From contig CP016211.1 of assembly GCA_001931535.1 (NCBI GenBank), positions 2,012,501-2,076,500 on the forward strand: a DNA stretch of 64,000 nt, in the 5' to 3' direction. Source of the stretch: Minicystis rosea. GTDB taxonomy: Bacteria; Myxococcota_A; Polyangia; Polyangiales; Polyangiaceae. Shown piece by piece: positions 9,968 through 19,494 of the stretch (position 1 is the stretch's first letter; every line of letters starts with the position of its first letter). The notes beneath the pieces were generated by a model. That model was given only the letters and a program-made list of their open reading frames with translations. It did not search any database and was not told the origin of the DNA. A program made the translations under genes and the position numbers.

Positions 9968-10822
9968 TCAACCCTTGGCGCGGCGAGCGGCGGTCACGAG
10001 CCGGAGGTGCTTCGTGGCCTTCGTCGCTCGAGCAACCTCGTCGGACAGCGCCGCGCCGACTTGATGGAGGTCCTCGTCGCGAACGACGTCGAAGCCATGC
10101 TTCGAGAGCAACGCGCGCATCGCGTCCGCGGTGAACGACGATCGCAGCGGCTCGCCGAGGCGACCCACGACGAAGCCGACCACGCGGAGCATGAGCGCCG
10201 GGCTGTGGTAGAGGATGATCAAGCGGCTCTCCGCGGCGGAGCGCTTGGCGATCACGTCGAGCGTCGCCTCGATGTCCGCGAGCGTCAGGTACATGACGAC
10301 GCCCTCCCAGACCCAGGTGGTCGGGCGCGCGGGATCGTGGCCGGCCTTCGCGAGCGCGTCGTCGAGGGCGTCGCGCGCGAAGTCGACGGGGACGAAGCGG
10401 ATGTCCGTCGCGGCGGGAGAGAGCTTGTCCACGCGGGCGCGCTTGTCGCGCTGCGAGTCCGGGTGATCGACCTCGAGCACGACCACGTCGCGGAGCTCGG
10501 GCATGCGCCACGCGCGGCCATCGAGGCCCGCGCCGAGGATGGCGACCTGCGGCGACGCGGCCTCGCGGATGGCGTCGTCGATCGCGACCGTGCGCGCCAC
10601 CATCACCTTCGATTGGCGCCGGAGATACGCGTGACCGAGGCGCCCGTAGAGCCCCTTCGGCGCCACGCCCGCGCGAAAGCGCTCGACGCGCGCCCGCGCC
10701 TCGTCGGGCAGCAGCGCGAGCGCCGTCGGATCGGCGAACCGCTTCACCGTGGTGGCGCCGTGCGCCGCCGCGCGTCCCATGCACACGATCTCCGCCGTCC
10801 TGCTGGCCCGCCCTGGTTTCAT
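9968..10822 (-). CDS. class I SAM methyltransferase, LCM/TIGR00027 family
   Basis: A 284-residue methyltransferase of the leucine carboxyl methyltransferase-like group (TIGR00027, common in mycobacteria and myxobacteria). Motif I is QVAILGAGLDGRAWR (SAM binding), the acidic loop is VVLEVDHPDSQRDKR, and VWEGVVMYLTLADIEATL is the conserved post-motif II helix. The N-terminal RAAAHGATTVKRFADP is also typical. In polyketide loci this fold O-methylates natural products, but no polyketide genes are seen here. The start at 10822 is the ATG that best fits family length. Substrate unknown. Confidence 0.88.
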   Translation of the reverse strand: MKPGRASRTAEIVCMGRAAAHGATTVKRFADPTALALLPDEARARVERFRAGVAPKGLYGRLGHAYLRRQSKVMVARTVAIDDAIREAASPQVAILGAGLDGRAWRMPELRDVVVLEVDHPDSQRDKRARVDKLSPAATDIRFVPVDFARDALDDALAKAGHDPARPTTWVWEGVVMYLTLADIEATLDVIAKRSAAESRLIILYHSPALMLRVVGFVVGRLGEPLRSSFTADAMRALLSKHGFDVVRDEDLHQVGAALSDEVARATKATKHLRLVTAARRAKG

Positions 10823-11124
10823 GCATGCGACGATAGCGTCGCTCGGCGCGCCGTTCACGTGCGCATCGCGCCGATCCATGCGGAACGTGCCGCACGATCG
10901 CCCCGTGCGTCGCAGGCACCACCGACGCTGCCCGAGGATCGCGAACGGCAACCGACACGAGCACGGAGTCGCAGCGCTCGAAGCTCGTACCGCGTAACGC
11001 CCCGGCCGTGATCGGTGTCAGGCATGCCGCTCGCTCATCGGACGGCACCCGAGCTTCGTGATGGCGACGGGTGGTGCGGAGCGGTGCAGGTGATCATCGC
11101 GACGCGCGGGCCCGAGCCGACCGC
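10823..11124. other. intergenic region, no gene seen
   Basis: About 300 bases between the methyltransferase start and the end of the outer-membrane-like gene, both on the minus strand. It should hold the methyltransferase promoter. I see no convincing coding frame, hairpin or RNA gene in it. Confidence 0.5.
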
Positions 11125-12138
11125 TCACGGCAGGATCGCCAGCCCGAACCCGGCCTCCGGCCCGAAGTACCGAGGGAAGTCGACGCCGCGTCCATGCGAG
11201 CGCGAGTAGCTGAAGAACGGGCTCACGATCGCGCCGTTCTTGCTCACGAGATCCACGCCGAGGTTCAGGATCGCGTACCGCAGCGGCTCCCGCTCCGCGC
11301 CGAACGAGAACCCGCGCTCGCTCGCCGAGAAGCCGTTCTTCAGGAGCTCGAAGTACGCCGACACGAACGGCCGCACCCCGCCCGTGACGTGCGCCGTGAT
11401 CCGCGTCTCCGCGAGAAAGGCCGCCTCCATCGCGCGGATCGAGTTGGGCGCGATCGTCTTCGGAAACAGCCGCGCCCCGAACGCCGACATCGCCGTGAGG
11501 CGGCCGCCCCAGAGCGGCTGTCGGTACACCGCGCGCAGCTTCACGTACTCGTACGAGCTGAACTCCCCATTGTCGAACGACGTGAGGGCCGCCGCGAAGA
11601 AGCCCTTCGGCGCGACGTACTGGGCGACGTAGCGCGTGACGTTGGCGGCGTGATCACTCTCGTGGAACCACCCAAGCGTGAGCTGGAGCCGCCCGCCTTC
11701 CGGCAGGATCGCGCGCGACAACCGCGGGCTCTCCGCGAGCACCTCCAACCCGATGTTCGCCCGGTACGACTCCCACGGCACCGGGTACCCCCGATCGAAA
11801 TTCACCAGCTCGATGAACCCATGCAGCGCAACCCCCACGCGCACCGCATCCGAGACCAGCGCGCCGAGCACCACGTCGTCTCCGGCCATGGCCTTCCAGC
11901 GCAGGCCATGGAGGCCATAGCGAAGCGCTGCCTGATCGGGATCCGCGCGCGGCTCGTCACCCATGAAGCGATGCGCGGTGACCAGTGTTTCGAAGTGCCA
12001 GGTGCGCGTCTCGGCGGCTTCATCGGCGGCCGCGGGTGATGCGGCTGTGAGCGCGGTGAGGCCGAGGGAGATGCCTATCGCGATGCGGAGGGATGGTGGC
12101 GCGCCATGGGCAGGGGCGCGGCGAGGTGCGAGCGGCAT
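11125..12138 (-). CDS. outer-membrane beta-barrel-like protein
   Basis: A 337-residue protein with an N-terminal signal peptide (Ala-rich, cleavage near ALTAASPAAADEA). The mature part alternates polar and hydrophobic residues rich in Tyr, Phe and Gly, with strand-like stretches such as RLQLTLGWFHESDHA, YVKLRAVYRQPLWGGRL and AILNLGVDLVSKNGA, and ends in a hydrophobic GFGLAILP. This is the pattern of an outer-membrane barrel of about 12 strands; similarity to DUF1207-like proteins is possible but not certain. The start at 12138 begins the signal peptide. Function unknown. Its upstream region contains the 42-bp tandem array. Confidence 0.7.
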   Translation of the reverse strand: MPLAPRRAPAHGAPPSLRIAIGISLGLTALTAASPAAADEAAETRTWHFETLVTAHRFMGDEPRADPDQAALRYGLHGLRWKAMAGDDVVLGALVSDAVRVGVALHGFIELVNFDRGYPVPWESYRANIGLEVLAESPRLSRAILPEGGRLQLTLGWFHESDHAANVTRYVAQYVAPKGFFAAALTSFDNGEFSSYEYVKLRAVYRQPLWGGRLTAMSAFGARLFPKTIAPNSIRAMEAAFLAETRITAHVTGGVRPFVSAYFELLKNGFSASERGFSFGAEREPLRYAILNLGVDLVSKNGAIVSPFFSYSRSHGRGVDFPRYFGPEAGFGLAILP

Positions 12139-12708
12139 GGTGCGAGCATTACCAGCGGGGGAGGGGGCACGAAATGGCTGTTGCTCTTCGGGGACATCGG
12201 CTGTGCTTGCATCGGACCGTCGCTCAACGACGCGTCCGGCGGGCAAAGCAAACGGTTCCAATCCCGCGCAGCCAACTGCGGAGGCTGGCGTCGTCCTTGT
12301 TCCTCGAGGGACATGGCATTTCGGGGGCCTATAAGGCCCGTCCCCTGGAGGGACATGGCATTTCGGGGCCCTATAAGGCCCGTCCCCCGGAGGGACATGG
12401 CATTTCGGGGCCCTATAAGACCCGTCCCCCGGAGGGACATGGCATTTCGGGGCCCTATAAGACCCGTCCCCCGGAGGGACATGGCATTTCGGGGCCCTAT
12501 AAGGCACGTCCCCCGGAGGAACACACGGGTGAGAGAGCGCCTCCATACTCGTCGCGCGCCGGCGCTCCCACGTATCGGCACCTGCGTGTGGTCTCCCGTC
12601 GGGCGCGAAGGGCGATGGCATCGGTGAGAGGCAAATCCGTTCTCGACGCTTGTGCGCCCTCGCATTCGTGCAACGATGACGGCTGCCGCGTGTGCGGCGG
12701 GAGGGTCT
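12139..12708. other. divergent intergenic region carrying the tandem array
   Basis: 570 bases between a minus-strand gene starting at 12138 and a plus-strand gene starting at 12709. Apart from the 42-bp array it shows no gene I can support. Both promoters must lie here unless transcription starts inside the repeats. Confidence 0.6.
12309..12518. repeat. 42-bp tandem repeat array, five copies
   Basis: Five direct head-to-tail copies start at 12309, 12351, 12393, 12435 and 12477, each exactly 42 bp and nearly identical; single-base variants occur at the C-T-A-T-A-A-G-G block and before the GGAG end. Each unit has nested inverted repeats: outer arms GGGAC/GTCCC and inner arms GGGCC/GGCCC around CTATAA. 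Because 42 is a multiple of three, the array is open in most frames and makes false 14-residue peptide repeats. It sits in the divergent interval between the outer-membrane-like gene and the helical protein gene. Confidence 0.95.
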
Positions 12709-13422
12709 ATGACGAAGGTCGCGCGATCCGATTGGAGGATGCAGGCGGGGGTGATCCGAGATCGCCTCGAAGACAAGGCGTTTCCGATGAAGACCGCCTT
12801 CAAGCCCCACGCGAAGGCGTTCCTCGCGGTGGAGGCAAAGTACGCGGCGGCAGCCAGCGCCGTCGACGCCGCGGAAGAGACGAAGCGCGATGCGCTCGCC
12901 GCGATCGGCGAGGCCGACGACGCGCTCGACGCAGAGCTCGATGCCTATGCCGACGTGCTCAGCAACGCTGGGCTCGGCCCGCGTCTGAGCCCATTCAAGC
13001 CCTTCGCCAAGCTCACAGTGAGCGAAGTGAAGGCGCTTGCCTATGCGAAGGAGGCCGAGGCCGTGCGCGCCCTGGTGGCCGCGGTCGCGAAGAAGTCGCC
13101 GCCGGCGAACGTGACGAAGGCGGGCGCGGCCTGCCTCGCGAAGGCCTCGGCGGTCGAGAAGGCGCTCAAGGCCTATGGGAAGCCGGCGACGGCCTATCAA
13201 AAGGCGCTCGAGCAGCGCGCGGCGCTCCTACCGGACCTGCAGAAGGCCATCAAAGCCCTCCGCATCCATGCAACGAGCGCTTACGCGGACGACCCGGCCA
13301 CGGCGAGCACGCTCTTCGCCTCCCCCGAGGCCGTGCAGGCGCCGAAGCAGCGCCGCGCGCCGCGGAAGGCGAAGGGCGAGGGCACGCAGAAGCCGGTGAC
13401 GAACGGGGCCGCGCCGGGCTGA
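12709..13422 (+). CDS. Ala/Lys-rich helical hypothetical protein
   Basis: A 237-residue protein predicted almost wholly helical, rich in Ala, Lys and Glu, with coiled-coil-like stretches between residues 30 and 190 and a basic C-terminal tail (KQRRAPRKAKGEG). No signal peptide or membrane segment. The start at 12709 is preceded by a good GGGAGG site seven bases upstream; an earlier in-frame ATG at 12652 lacks one. The basic tail could bind nucleic acid, but that is only a possibility. I do not recognise the family. It is followed by a strong hairpin terminator. Confidence 0.7.
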   Translation: MTKVARSDWRMQAGVIRDRLEDKAFPMKTAFKPHAKAFLAVEAKYAAAASAVDAAEETKRDALAAIGEADDALDAELDAYADVLSNAGLGPRLSPFKPFAKLTVSEVKALAYAKEAEAVRALVAAVAKKSPPANVTKAGAACLAKASAVEKALKAYGKPATAYQKALEQRAALLPDLQKAIKALRIHATSAYADDPATASTLFASPEAVQAPKQRRAPRKAKGEGTQKPVTNGAAPG

Positions 13423-13492
13423 ACATCCAACCAAGCACGATGCCGTGGAGGCGGGGCCGGCGCGGTGATCGGTACGCGCGCGGCAGGTGATG

Positions 13493-13526
13493 GGCACGCC
13501 CCGATGGATGACCATCGGGGCGTGCC
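13493..13526. terminator. bidirectional hairpin terminator
   Basis: A perfect 15-bp stem (13493-13507 with 13512-13526) closed by the 4-base loop ATGA, lying between two convergent genes that stop at 13422 and 13545. No T-tract is present on either side, as is common in high-GC bacteria. Confidence 0.75.
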
Positions 13527-13544
13527 GTGCGCGATCGAGCTTGT

Positions 13545-15080
13545 TCAGGGAACGATCTTGTCGACCACGATCGTGCGCTGACCATCCACGACGAAGATGG
13601 CCGACGTGCTGTGGGCCGCGGCGGTCACGGTCACCTCGAACGAGAACTCGCCGCCCGCGTTGGTCGTGAACGAGTCGGGCAATTCGAGGCCCATGGCCGA
13701 GAGCACGGCGACAGACGTGTTGGCGAGCGGCTCGGTGCCGGGCTTGTCGCCAACCTCGCCGAGCGCGTTGCGGAAGAGCTTGCCGGTCACGAGGAGCTTG
13801 GGCTGGCCCGCGTCGACGACGGTGCTCTCCGGAGGCCCGCAGTCGCCTGCGTCGCCGCCGTCGTCCATGCCGCATCCGTCGGGCGCGAGGGCGTCCGGGG
13901 CTCCGGCGTCGGAAGGCTCGAACAGCCACGTGTACTCGAGCTCGGCGTGGACGTCGGTGACATCGGTCCCGACCGCGTTGATCTGCACGAGCGTGGAGGC
14001 GTCGCTGCTCTCGTCGGTGACGGTCCACGTCGGGCTCTTCGCGTTCCCGACCCAGATGAAGTCGGCTTGTCCGGGATAGGGCGCGACGCACGAGCCTCCG
14101 GGCACGAAGCTCAGGGCGACCTCGGCCGGCGAGATGGTCCCGCCGTCCACGGACGGCGCGACGCGAATCACGCCCGAAGAACGGGAGCTGCACAACGTCA
14201 CCCGGTTGCGCGCCGCGAGCCCGACGTGCTCGAGGTACTCCGTGCGTCGCCACGCCGTCGCCGCCGATGCGGTGGTGACGAGGTGCGAGGCTTGCGGGCC
14301 GGCGCCGATCGAGACGAAGGCGCGACCCACGCCGGAGCCTTGGATGCGGGCGGGGACGAGGAGCTGTCCCTGACCGTCGAAGTCGACCGACAGCGCGTGC
14401 GTCGTGCCACCGTCCGCGTCGACGATCGCGAGGATGCCTTCCGTGCCGATGTCGGCTCGGAAGGCGACGCCCTGGCGTTCGCTCGCGATGTCGGTCGTGA
14501 TGACGAGGTTAACCGGCTCGCCGTCGGTGAAGCCGGCGAGCGAACGGAGCTCGCCCCAGACGACCGTCTGCGTCTTCGCGGGCGCGCTCGCATCGGGGAT
14601 GTCGGGCACGCAGTCGCCGTCCGCGGCGACGCGGCAGACGTCCACGGACGCCACGATGGGCTGCACCACGAAGGAGAAGCTCTTCGTGAGCATCTCCGCG
14701 CCGTCGGTGCCGAGGGCGGCGCGGATGACGCCCGTGCCGGTGGGCTCGGGCGTGGCGGCGAACTGCAGCTCGATCGGCCCGCCGTCGGCGGTGGAGACCA
14801 CTTTGGTCGAGACCGTGCCGCCGTCGGCGAACGAGAGCGCGCCGTCGGCCGCGAGCGTGAGCTGCCAGTCGCCGGGAGGGGCTTTGACGTTCGCCACCAC
14901 GTAGACCTGCTTCGTGGTTGCCGGAATGGCCATCGCGCCGGCGTCATAGCGCGTCCCGCCGGAGGCGATCTCGACATCGACGCTCATCGCCGTGGGAGGG
15001 GCAGGATCGGCGCCGTAGTAAGAGCATGCGAGGACGATCACGGGGGTCGCGGCGTAGAGCGCGAGGAAGAGTCTCTTCAT
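13545..15080 (-). CDS. surface lipoprotein with Ig-like repeats
   Basis: A 511-residue predicted lipoprotein (signal peptide with lipobox VLAC, Cys19). The mature region is rich in Gly, Asp, Thr and Val and has beta-sandwich-like strands with the pattern of bacterial Ig-like (invasin/Big or carboxypeptidase-regulatory type) domains, ending in a segment AGGEFSFEVTVTAAAHS that resembles a transthyretin-like module. Many Asp-Gly pairs (DADGG, DDGGDAG) suggest calcium binding. It starts two bases after the stop of the larger upstream gene (TAG-CC-ATG), so the two are translated from one message and probably work together at the outer membrane. Function unknown. Confidence 0.75.
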   Translation of the reverse strand: MKRLFLALYAATPVIVLACSYYGADPAPPTAMSVDVEIASGGTRYDAGAMAIPATTKQVYVVANVKAPPGDWQLTLAADGALSFADGGTVSTKVVSTADGGPIELQFAATPEPTGTGVIRAALGTDGAEMLTKSFSFVVQPIVASVDVCRVAADGDCVPDIPDASAPAKTQTVVWGELRSLAGFTDGEPVNLVITTDIASERQGVAFRADIGTEGILAIVDADGGTTHALSVDFDGQGQLLVPARIQGSGVGRAFVSIGAGPQASHLVTTASAATAWRRTEYLEHVGLAARNRVTLCSSRSSGVIRVAPSVDGGTISPAEVALSFVPGGSCVAPYPGQADFIWVGNAKSPTWTVTDESSDASTLVQINAVGTDVTDVHAELEYTWLFEPSDAGAPDALAPDGCGMDDGGDAGDCGPPESTVVDAGQPKLLVTGKLFRNALGEVGDKPGTEPLANTSVAVLSAMGLELPDSFTTNAGGEFSFEVTVTAAAHSTSAIFVVDGQRTIVVDKIVP

Positions 15081-15082
15081 GG

Positions 15083-18000
15083 CTAATTGCCTCCTCCGTT
15101 ACCGACGTTGGGCGAACCGCTCGGGGTGATGTAGTTGCGCAGCGCTGCCTCGAAGATGTCGAAGTCGGTGGTGATGGCGAAGAAGCCGCCGCCGTACCAG
15201 CGGTTCACCTCCGCGGCCGTGCTCACGTAGCTGCCTGCCGGCGCGTTGACGGTCTTGCGTGCTTCCACGAGCGGGCCGACGGTCAGGCCGAAGCCGTACC
15301 AATCGAGCGCGAGACCGAGGTACACGCGTGGGCTGCCTTTGAAGGTCGCCACCATGTCGGGGCCGACGCCCACGCCCCAGGAAAAGCCCTTGGGCATGTC
15401 CACCGCGTCTCGACCATGGGGATAGACGGTGAGGAGCACGGGGACTGCGACATCCGGTGTGACCTGGGCCTCGCGCACGTATTTGAGGGTGGTTCCGTTG
15501 GATACTTCGCCGAGGCTGCGGACGGGGCCGAAGGCTGTCATGACACCGAGCCCCGCGCGCACGCCGAGGTGGCGCTTCGCGTGAACCACGAGGGTGTTGC
15601 GCGCGATGATCCGCGCCGTGGTGCTGCCCGGCTCGGTGCCGGTGGTGGTCTTGCACACCTCGTTCTTGTCCCGAATGGCGCAGAGGGCGATCTCGTATCG
15701 CCTCGCGCCGTCCAGGCCGGGCAGCGCGAGGATCTGCGTGCTCCCGGCGAGGACCTCGAGTTGATCGGGCTTCAGCTCGTCGAAGCTCGAGCGGATGCCG
15801 CCGCCCGTGCGGAAGACATCGTCCGCCTTCTCCGTGTCCTTCCGCGTCGCAGTCTCGTGCCCGACGAGCGAGACCGCGTGCTGCACGACGCCCTTGTCGT
15901 TGATGGACAGCGCCACCGCCTGACCGGGCCGGACCCTGCGGACACGCACATAGACACGATCCGTCGCCTCGAGCTGGCGCGCAGGCGCGCGCTGGAAGCC
16001 CGCATCGTAGTCGTAATCGATGACATAGGCTCCCGGGCGCCCTTTGCCCTTCGTGTCCCCGTCGGTCGTTTCCGCGATCAGCACGTCCTCGTCGACGACC
16101 GGGAGCAGTTGCTTCGCGAGGCGGCACAGGCGAGAGAGCTTCTTGTCGAGGGCGTCTTGCCGATCCCTGCGGCTCTTTTGCTCGTCCCGCTGCTTGCTGA
16201 CGAGAGCCTGGAGGGCGGAGAGGTAGTCCCGCACCTTGGTTTGGGCTGCCTTGAGCTGGCTCAGATCGTCATTGGCCCCCGGCGACTTCGGCAGCAGCGC
16301 TTTTGCGTCGACGATGGCGTCGTTGACCGCCTGCTTGCCGGCCCTTTGGGCGTAGTCGTCGAGGTAGCTCCCGATCGCGCCGCGTGCCTTGGCGACGGCC
16401 TTGTACGCTTCCTGCTTCTTCGCGCTGTCGTTGGCGTTGGCGCTCGCGTCGTCGACGGCTTTGTTCATCGCCGTGATGGAGGCCTGAGGCTCGCCGTCCT
16501 TCTTGTCGAGCGCGATGGCGAGCGCGGACGCGAGCGCGTCGAGCGCGGCGGTCTTGGCCAGCTCGCTGTCGAGCGGAGCCTTCGCTTCGGCGACCCTCCG
16601 GGCCTCGACCCGGAGGTCGGCGGTCTCGTACGAGCTCTCGAAGGCCGCTCCTGACGCCCCTCGTTGCGCGAGCGCACGCAACGACACGCCGCGCGGATAT
16701 CCACGCACGGTGACCCTGACGATCGCCGGATGGAAGTCGTCGAGGATGCGGTCGAAGGCGAGTGGGGTCGACTCGCCAGGCCACACGGGGATTGGCATCG
16801 CGGGCACTCTCGAAGGAGCCGGGAGTCGGTCGGCCGACGGGTATGCGGAGAGCACGACCTCGAATGATTGATCGATGGCGAAGCTGGCGCTGTCGATGCA
16901 TATGCTGTGATCGGAGGCGCTGAACGTTCTGTTCTCGACCAGCGCCCCCGTCGGGCTCACATAGTATGTGGCCTCCTTGCAGCTCTCCGACGCCTTGTTG
17001 AGCGCTTCGATCTCGCTCACGAGCGCGGCGTGCACGTGCCACTTGGCCCAGAAGGATGAATACGCTGCTCGGAATTGCGCTCGGGCATCACCCTTGTGGT
17101 CCTTGAGCGCTGCTTCGTACGCCTTTTTCTCCTGCTCGTACGCGCCGATCTGCCAGAGGAGCTCGGCGTAGGGATAGTCATGCGCCACGACCAACAACAC
17201 ACCTGTCAGCGGGAGCGGTAGGGGCGCGAAGAAAACGGGCGGGAGGGGCGGAACGAGCGTGACGGGGGGCGTGGGGTATTCCGGGGTCAGCGGTTTGGCC
17301 TGCGGCTGATCGAAGCTCATGTCCGTGACCGCTCGTTCGATGTCGACGGTCATGTCCCGCGCCGGCTTCTCTTTGTTGGGACACCCGGCGTACGTCGGCT
17401 CGGGAGCGAGGTAGTACGCGCGTGCGTCGACGACGTCGGACGCTTGCTCATAAAGGTTGATCTTGGGTCGCTCCGCCGCGCACTTCGAAGGATCCTTGTC
17501 GCAGCTCTCCTTGGCTCGCTTGATCTGCTGGAGCTTTGCCGCGCTTCGGGCGGCCTTGGGATCGACGAGCCCGACGGCTTTGTCGACATCCGTCGAGTTG
17601 TCGGAGCGCCCGCACACCTTCATCCCGAGCGCCGAGGCCTCTGCGGCGACGAGCGCGACGCACGACGGAGGAAGCTTGTCCCCTGCCTTCTCGCAAGCAT
17701 TGTGTGCGAGCACGCGCATGGCCTGGGGAATGACCTGTGAGTCCAACGCGCGGAGGCGAGTGCGCCTCGCGTGCGAAGACTTCTCCCAGGACTCGGTCGG
17801 TGTCCCCCCGAGATCCCCTGGCTTCCTTCGCTCGGCGATCCACTCTTCCAGGTACGCGCAGCCTGGAAGCCTGTCACCGCGCGACTCGCACGCGGCCCAC
17901 GCCTCGCCCGCGTATGCTTGGAGCTTTGCCAGCTCCTTGTACCGCGCCGCGTTCGCGCCCTCGGTGGGCAGGTTGAGCGTATCGAACGAAATCTCCTGCC

Positions 18001-18133
18001 CATCGCAACGGACACCCGTCGAGGTGACGTATTGTCCCCAAGCCGTCGAAGGCCAAGCGAGCCAAATGGGCAACAGGAGCAAGAGTGGCAGCACCATGCT
18101 CCGGCGCAGCAATCGTGCAAGTCGGCATATCAT
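15083..18133 (-). CDS. large secreted helical protein with beta-rich C-terminus
   Basis: A predicted 1016-residue exported protein: Arg-rich n-region, strongly hydrophobic core (VLPLLLLLPIWLAW) and cleavage near STAWGQ. The first 270 residues are Cys-bearing and helical; a Pro-rich hydrophobic stretch (LVPPLPPVFFAPLPLPL) comes next; the middle has long helical, partly coiled-coil regions rich in Ala, Lys and Asp; the last 170 residues look like outer-membrane strands ending in a Gly/Asn-rich tail. The start at 18133 has a GGAGAAG site; upstream in-frame starts at 18157/18160 do not. It is the first gene of a two-gene operon with an Ig-like lipoprotein. No family recognised. Confidence 0.7.
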   Translation of the reverse strand: MICRLARLLRRSMVLPLLLLLPIWLAWPSTAWGQYVTSTGVRCDGQEISFDTLNLPTEGANAARYKELAKLQAYAGEAWAACESRGDRLPGCAYLEEWIAERRKPGDLGGTPTESWEKSSHARRTRLRALDSQVIPQAMRVLAHNACEKAGDKLPPSCVALVAAEASALGMKVCGRSDNSTDVDKAVGLVDPKAARSAAKLQQIKRAKESCDKDPSKCAAERPKINLYEQASDVVDARAYYLAPEPTYAGCPNKEKPARDMTVDIERAVTDMSFDQPQAKPLTPEYPTPPVTLVPPLPPVFFAPLPLPLTGVLLVVAHDYPYAELLWQIGAYEQEKKAYEAALKDHKGDARAQFRAAYSSFWAKWHVHAALVSEIEALNKASESCKEATYYVSPTGALVENRTFSASDHSICIDSASFAIDQSFEVVLSAYPSADRLPAPSRVPAMPIPVWPGESTPLAFDRILDDFHPAIVRVTVRGYPRGVSLRALAQRGASGAAFESSYETADLRVEARRVAEAKAPLDSELAKTAALDALASALAIALDKKDGEPQASITAMNKAVDDASANANDSAKKQEAYKAVAKARGAIGSYLDDYAQRAGKQAVNDAIVDAKALLPKSPGANDDLSQLKAAQTKVRDYLSALQALVSKQRDEQKSRRDRQDALDKKLSRLCRLAKQLLPVVDEDVLIAETTDGDTKGKGRPGAYVIDYDYDAGFQRAPARQLEATDRVYVRVRRVRPGQAVALSINDKGVVQHAVSLVGHETATRKDTEKADDVFRTGGGIRSSFDELKPDQLEVLAGSTQILALPGLDGARRYEIALCAIRDKNEVCKTTTGTEPGSTTARIIARNTLVVHAKRHLGVRAGLGVMTAFGPVRSLGEVSNGTTLKYVREAQVTPDVAVPVLLTVYPHGRDAVDMPKGFSWGVGVGPDMVATFKGSPRVYLGLALDWYGFGLTVGPLVEARKTVNAPAGSYVSTAAEVNRWYGGGFFAITTDFDIFEAALRNYITPSGSPNVGNGGGN

Positions 18134-18864
18134 GGTCAAAATCGCTTCTCCGTTCATCACGTCGTCGAAAGTGAGCTCCCCAGCGCACGTGCGAGTCCAG
18201 GGATGACGCAGTCAGTCCTCGATACCGGCGGTGCCAGTGGACCTTTCGGTGCAAGCGCCTCGCCTCGAGCTCGCCCTTCGGGCCATGAAGGGCGGTGATG
18301 ATGCTCGTGACTCCGCGCATCGTGAATGTTCCCGTGTTCGTCTCCGGAAGCATTGGAGGAGATTGGCGATCGCTCGGACGTGCCCGAGGGCCCTCGAATC
18401 TCGCGCCCGCCCAACCCCCGCATCGAACTGCCAGCGTCAAACCCATATCCCGCACGAAACGTAAGCCTCGGACGTTACCAAAACGACGACGTCGCTGAAC
18501 AGCGAAAATGGACTTGCTCCGCCAGGGCGTGGGGCGTCGTCCGCATGTGACGATACGTCATGCTTGAATGGATTCGCGGCGTGCCAACGAGCGGTCCTCT
18601 GGAGCACGCTGAGTCGCCGGGCGCGGCATCGATGCGCTCGGCCAGGAGGCGATCGGTACCAGCACGGCTCGGCCCGAGGAGGCACGGCTCAGGGCAGCCC
18701 GTGGCGATCGGGGCATCGGCGTTGGGAGCGGCGAGGACCGCCTTCGTATCGAGGATCGTTCGATGGAGTTGCCCGCCCACATCGCATGACCGTGCGATGC
18801 CGGTGAAGACACCTGCGTGTTACCCACGATTCCGACATCGCAATCGGCTCGGGAGGTCAATGCC
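18134..18864. other. long divergent intergenic region
   Basis: About 730 bases between the minus-strand operon and the small lipoprotein gene. No supported gene. A 13-base palindrome TGACG-ATA-CGTCA lies at 18548-18560 and could be an operator, but one short dyad is weak evidence. Open frames here lack ribosome sites and have untypical codon use. Confidence 0.5.
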
Positions 18865-19416
18865 ATGCAGCTCGTGAAGTGGGGTGTGCTCGTTTCGGTG
18901 GCGTTTGCCGGCCTCACCGCCTGCGGCTCGGGAGGAGGGGGCAGCGGCGGAAACGGTGGCAGCGGTGGTGGCGGCGGCTCGGTGAGCACCGGGTGCGCAC
19001 AATGCTGGCCGCAGTGCTTTCTCGACATGTTCGCGGACTGCACCCCAGCCGGCGCGTGCACGCAGGAGACCGGCGCGACGACGGTGAACGCTTGCTATGC
19101 GAACGGCGTCAAGGTGAGCACCGGGCTCGGCGCCGCTGGGGCCTCCCTCATCTATTACAAGGCCGATGGCAGCGTGTGCTTCACCGGCGATTCGACGTTC
19201 TCGACCACTTCGGTGACTGCCACGTACAAGGACACGGACGGTAACGTGCTGCTGACGGACACGACCTCGCTGTCGGGCAGCACCGCGCAAACCATCGTGT
19301 GCGGCGGCGAGACCTATGTGGTCGATCCCAGCTCGGCTGCGTGCCAGTCCTGTCAGATGGGCGGTAGCAGCTCGAGCTGCGTGAACGGCGCCTGCGCGAT
19401 TGGGGACGGTAGTTAG
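18865..19416 (+). CDS. small Cys-rich lipoprotein
   Basis: A 183-residue lipoprotein: signal peptide with lipobox LTAC (Cys20), then a Gly-rich flexible linker of about 25 residues, then a compact domain with about ten Cys residues (for example CAQCWPQC and CQSCQ). The Cys spacing suggests a disulfide-stabilised fold exposed in the periplasm or at the cell surface. The start at 18865 is fixed by a GGGAGG site nine bases upstream. Small lipoproteins of this build are numerous in myxobacteria; no function can be given. Confidence 0.8.
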   Translation: MQLVKWGVLVSVAFAGLTACGSGGGGSGGNGGSGGGGGSVSTGCAQCWPQCFLDMFADCTPAGACTQETGATTVNACYANGVKVSTGLGAAGASLIYYKADGSVCFTGDSTFSTTSVTATYKDTDGNVLLTDTTSLSGSTAQTIVCGGETYVVDPSSAACQSCQMGGSSSSCVNGACAIGDGS

Positions 19417-19432
19417 AAGCGCATCTCGCGCA

Positions 19433-19455
19433 GGAGCGCGGTCGCCGCGCGCTCC
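19433..19455. terminator. hairpin terminator between convergent genes
   Basis: Perfect 8-bp stem (19433-19440 with 19448-19455), GC-rich, 7-base loop, placed 17 bases after the lipoprotein stop and about 40 bases after the convergent kinase stop. No T-tract. Confidence 0.5.
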
Positions 19456-19494
19456 ATTGGCGCGGCGTGCGCACGGGGGAGCGACGTCAGATCA

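Noticed and set aside
12309..12518. CRISPR array
   Set aside because: Units are head-to-tail without unique spacers, so this is a plain tandem repeat.
12093..13490. 465-residue plus-strand frame through the tandem array
   Set aside because: The 14-residue repeat arises only because 42 is a multiple of three; the sequence after the array is out of frame with the supported helical protein.
15099..16127. Arg-rich minus-strand frames inside the large operon
   Set aside because: They overlap a longer gene with signal peptide and normal composition in another frame on the same strand.
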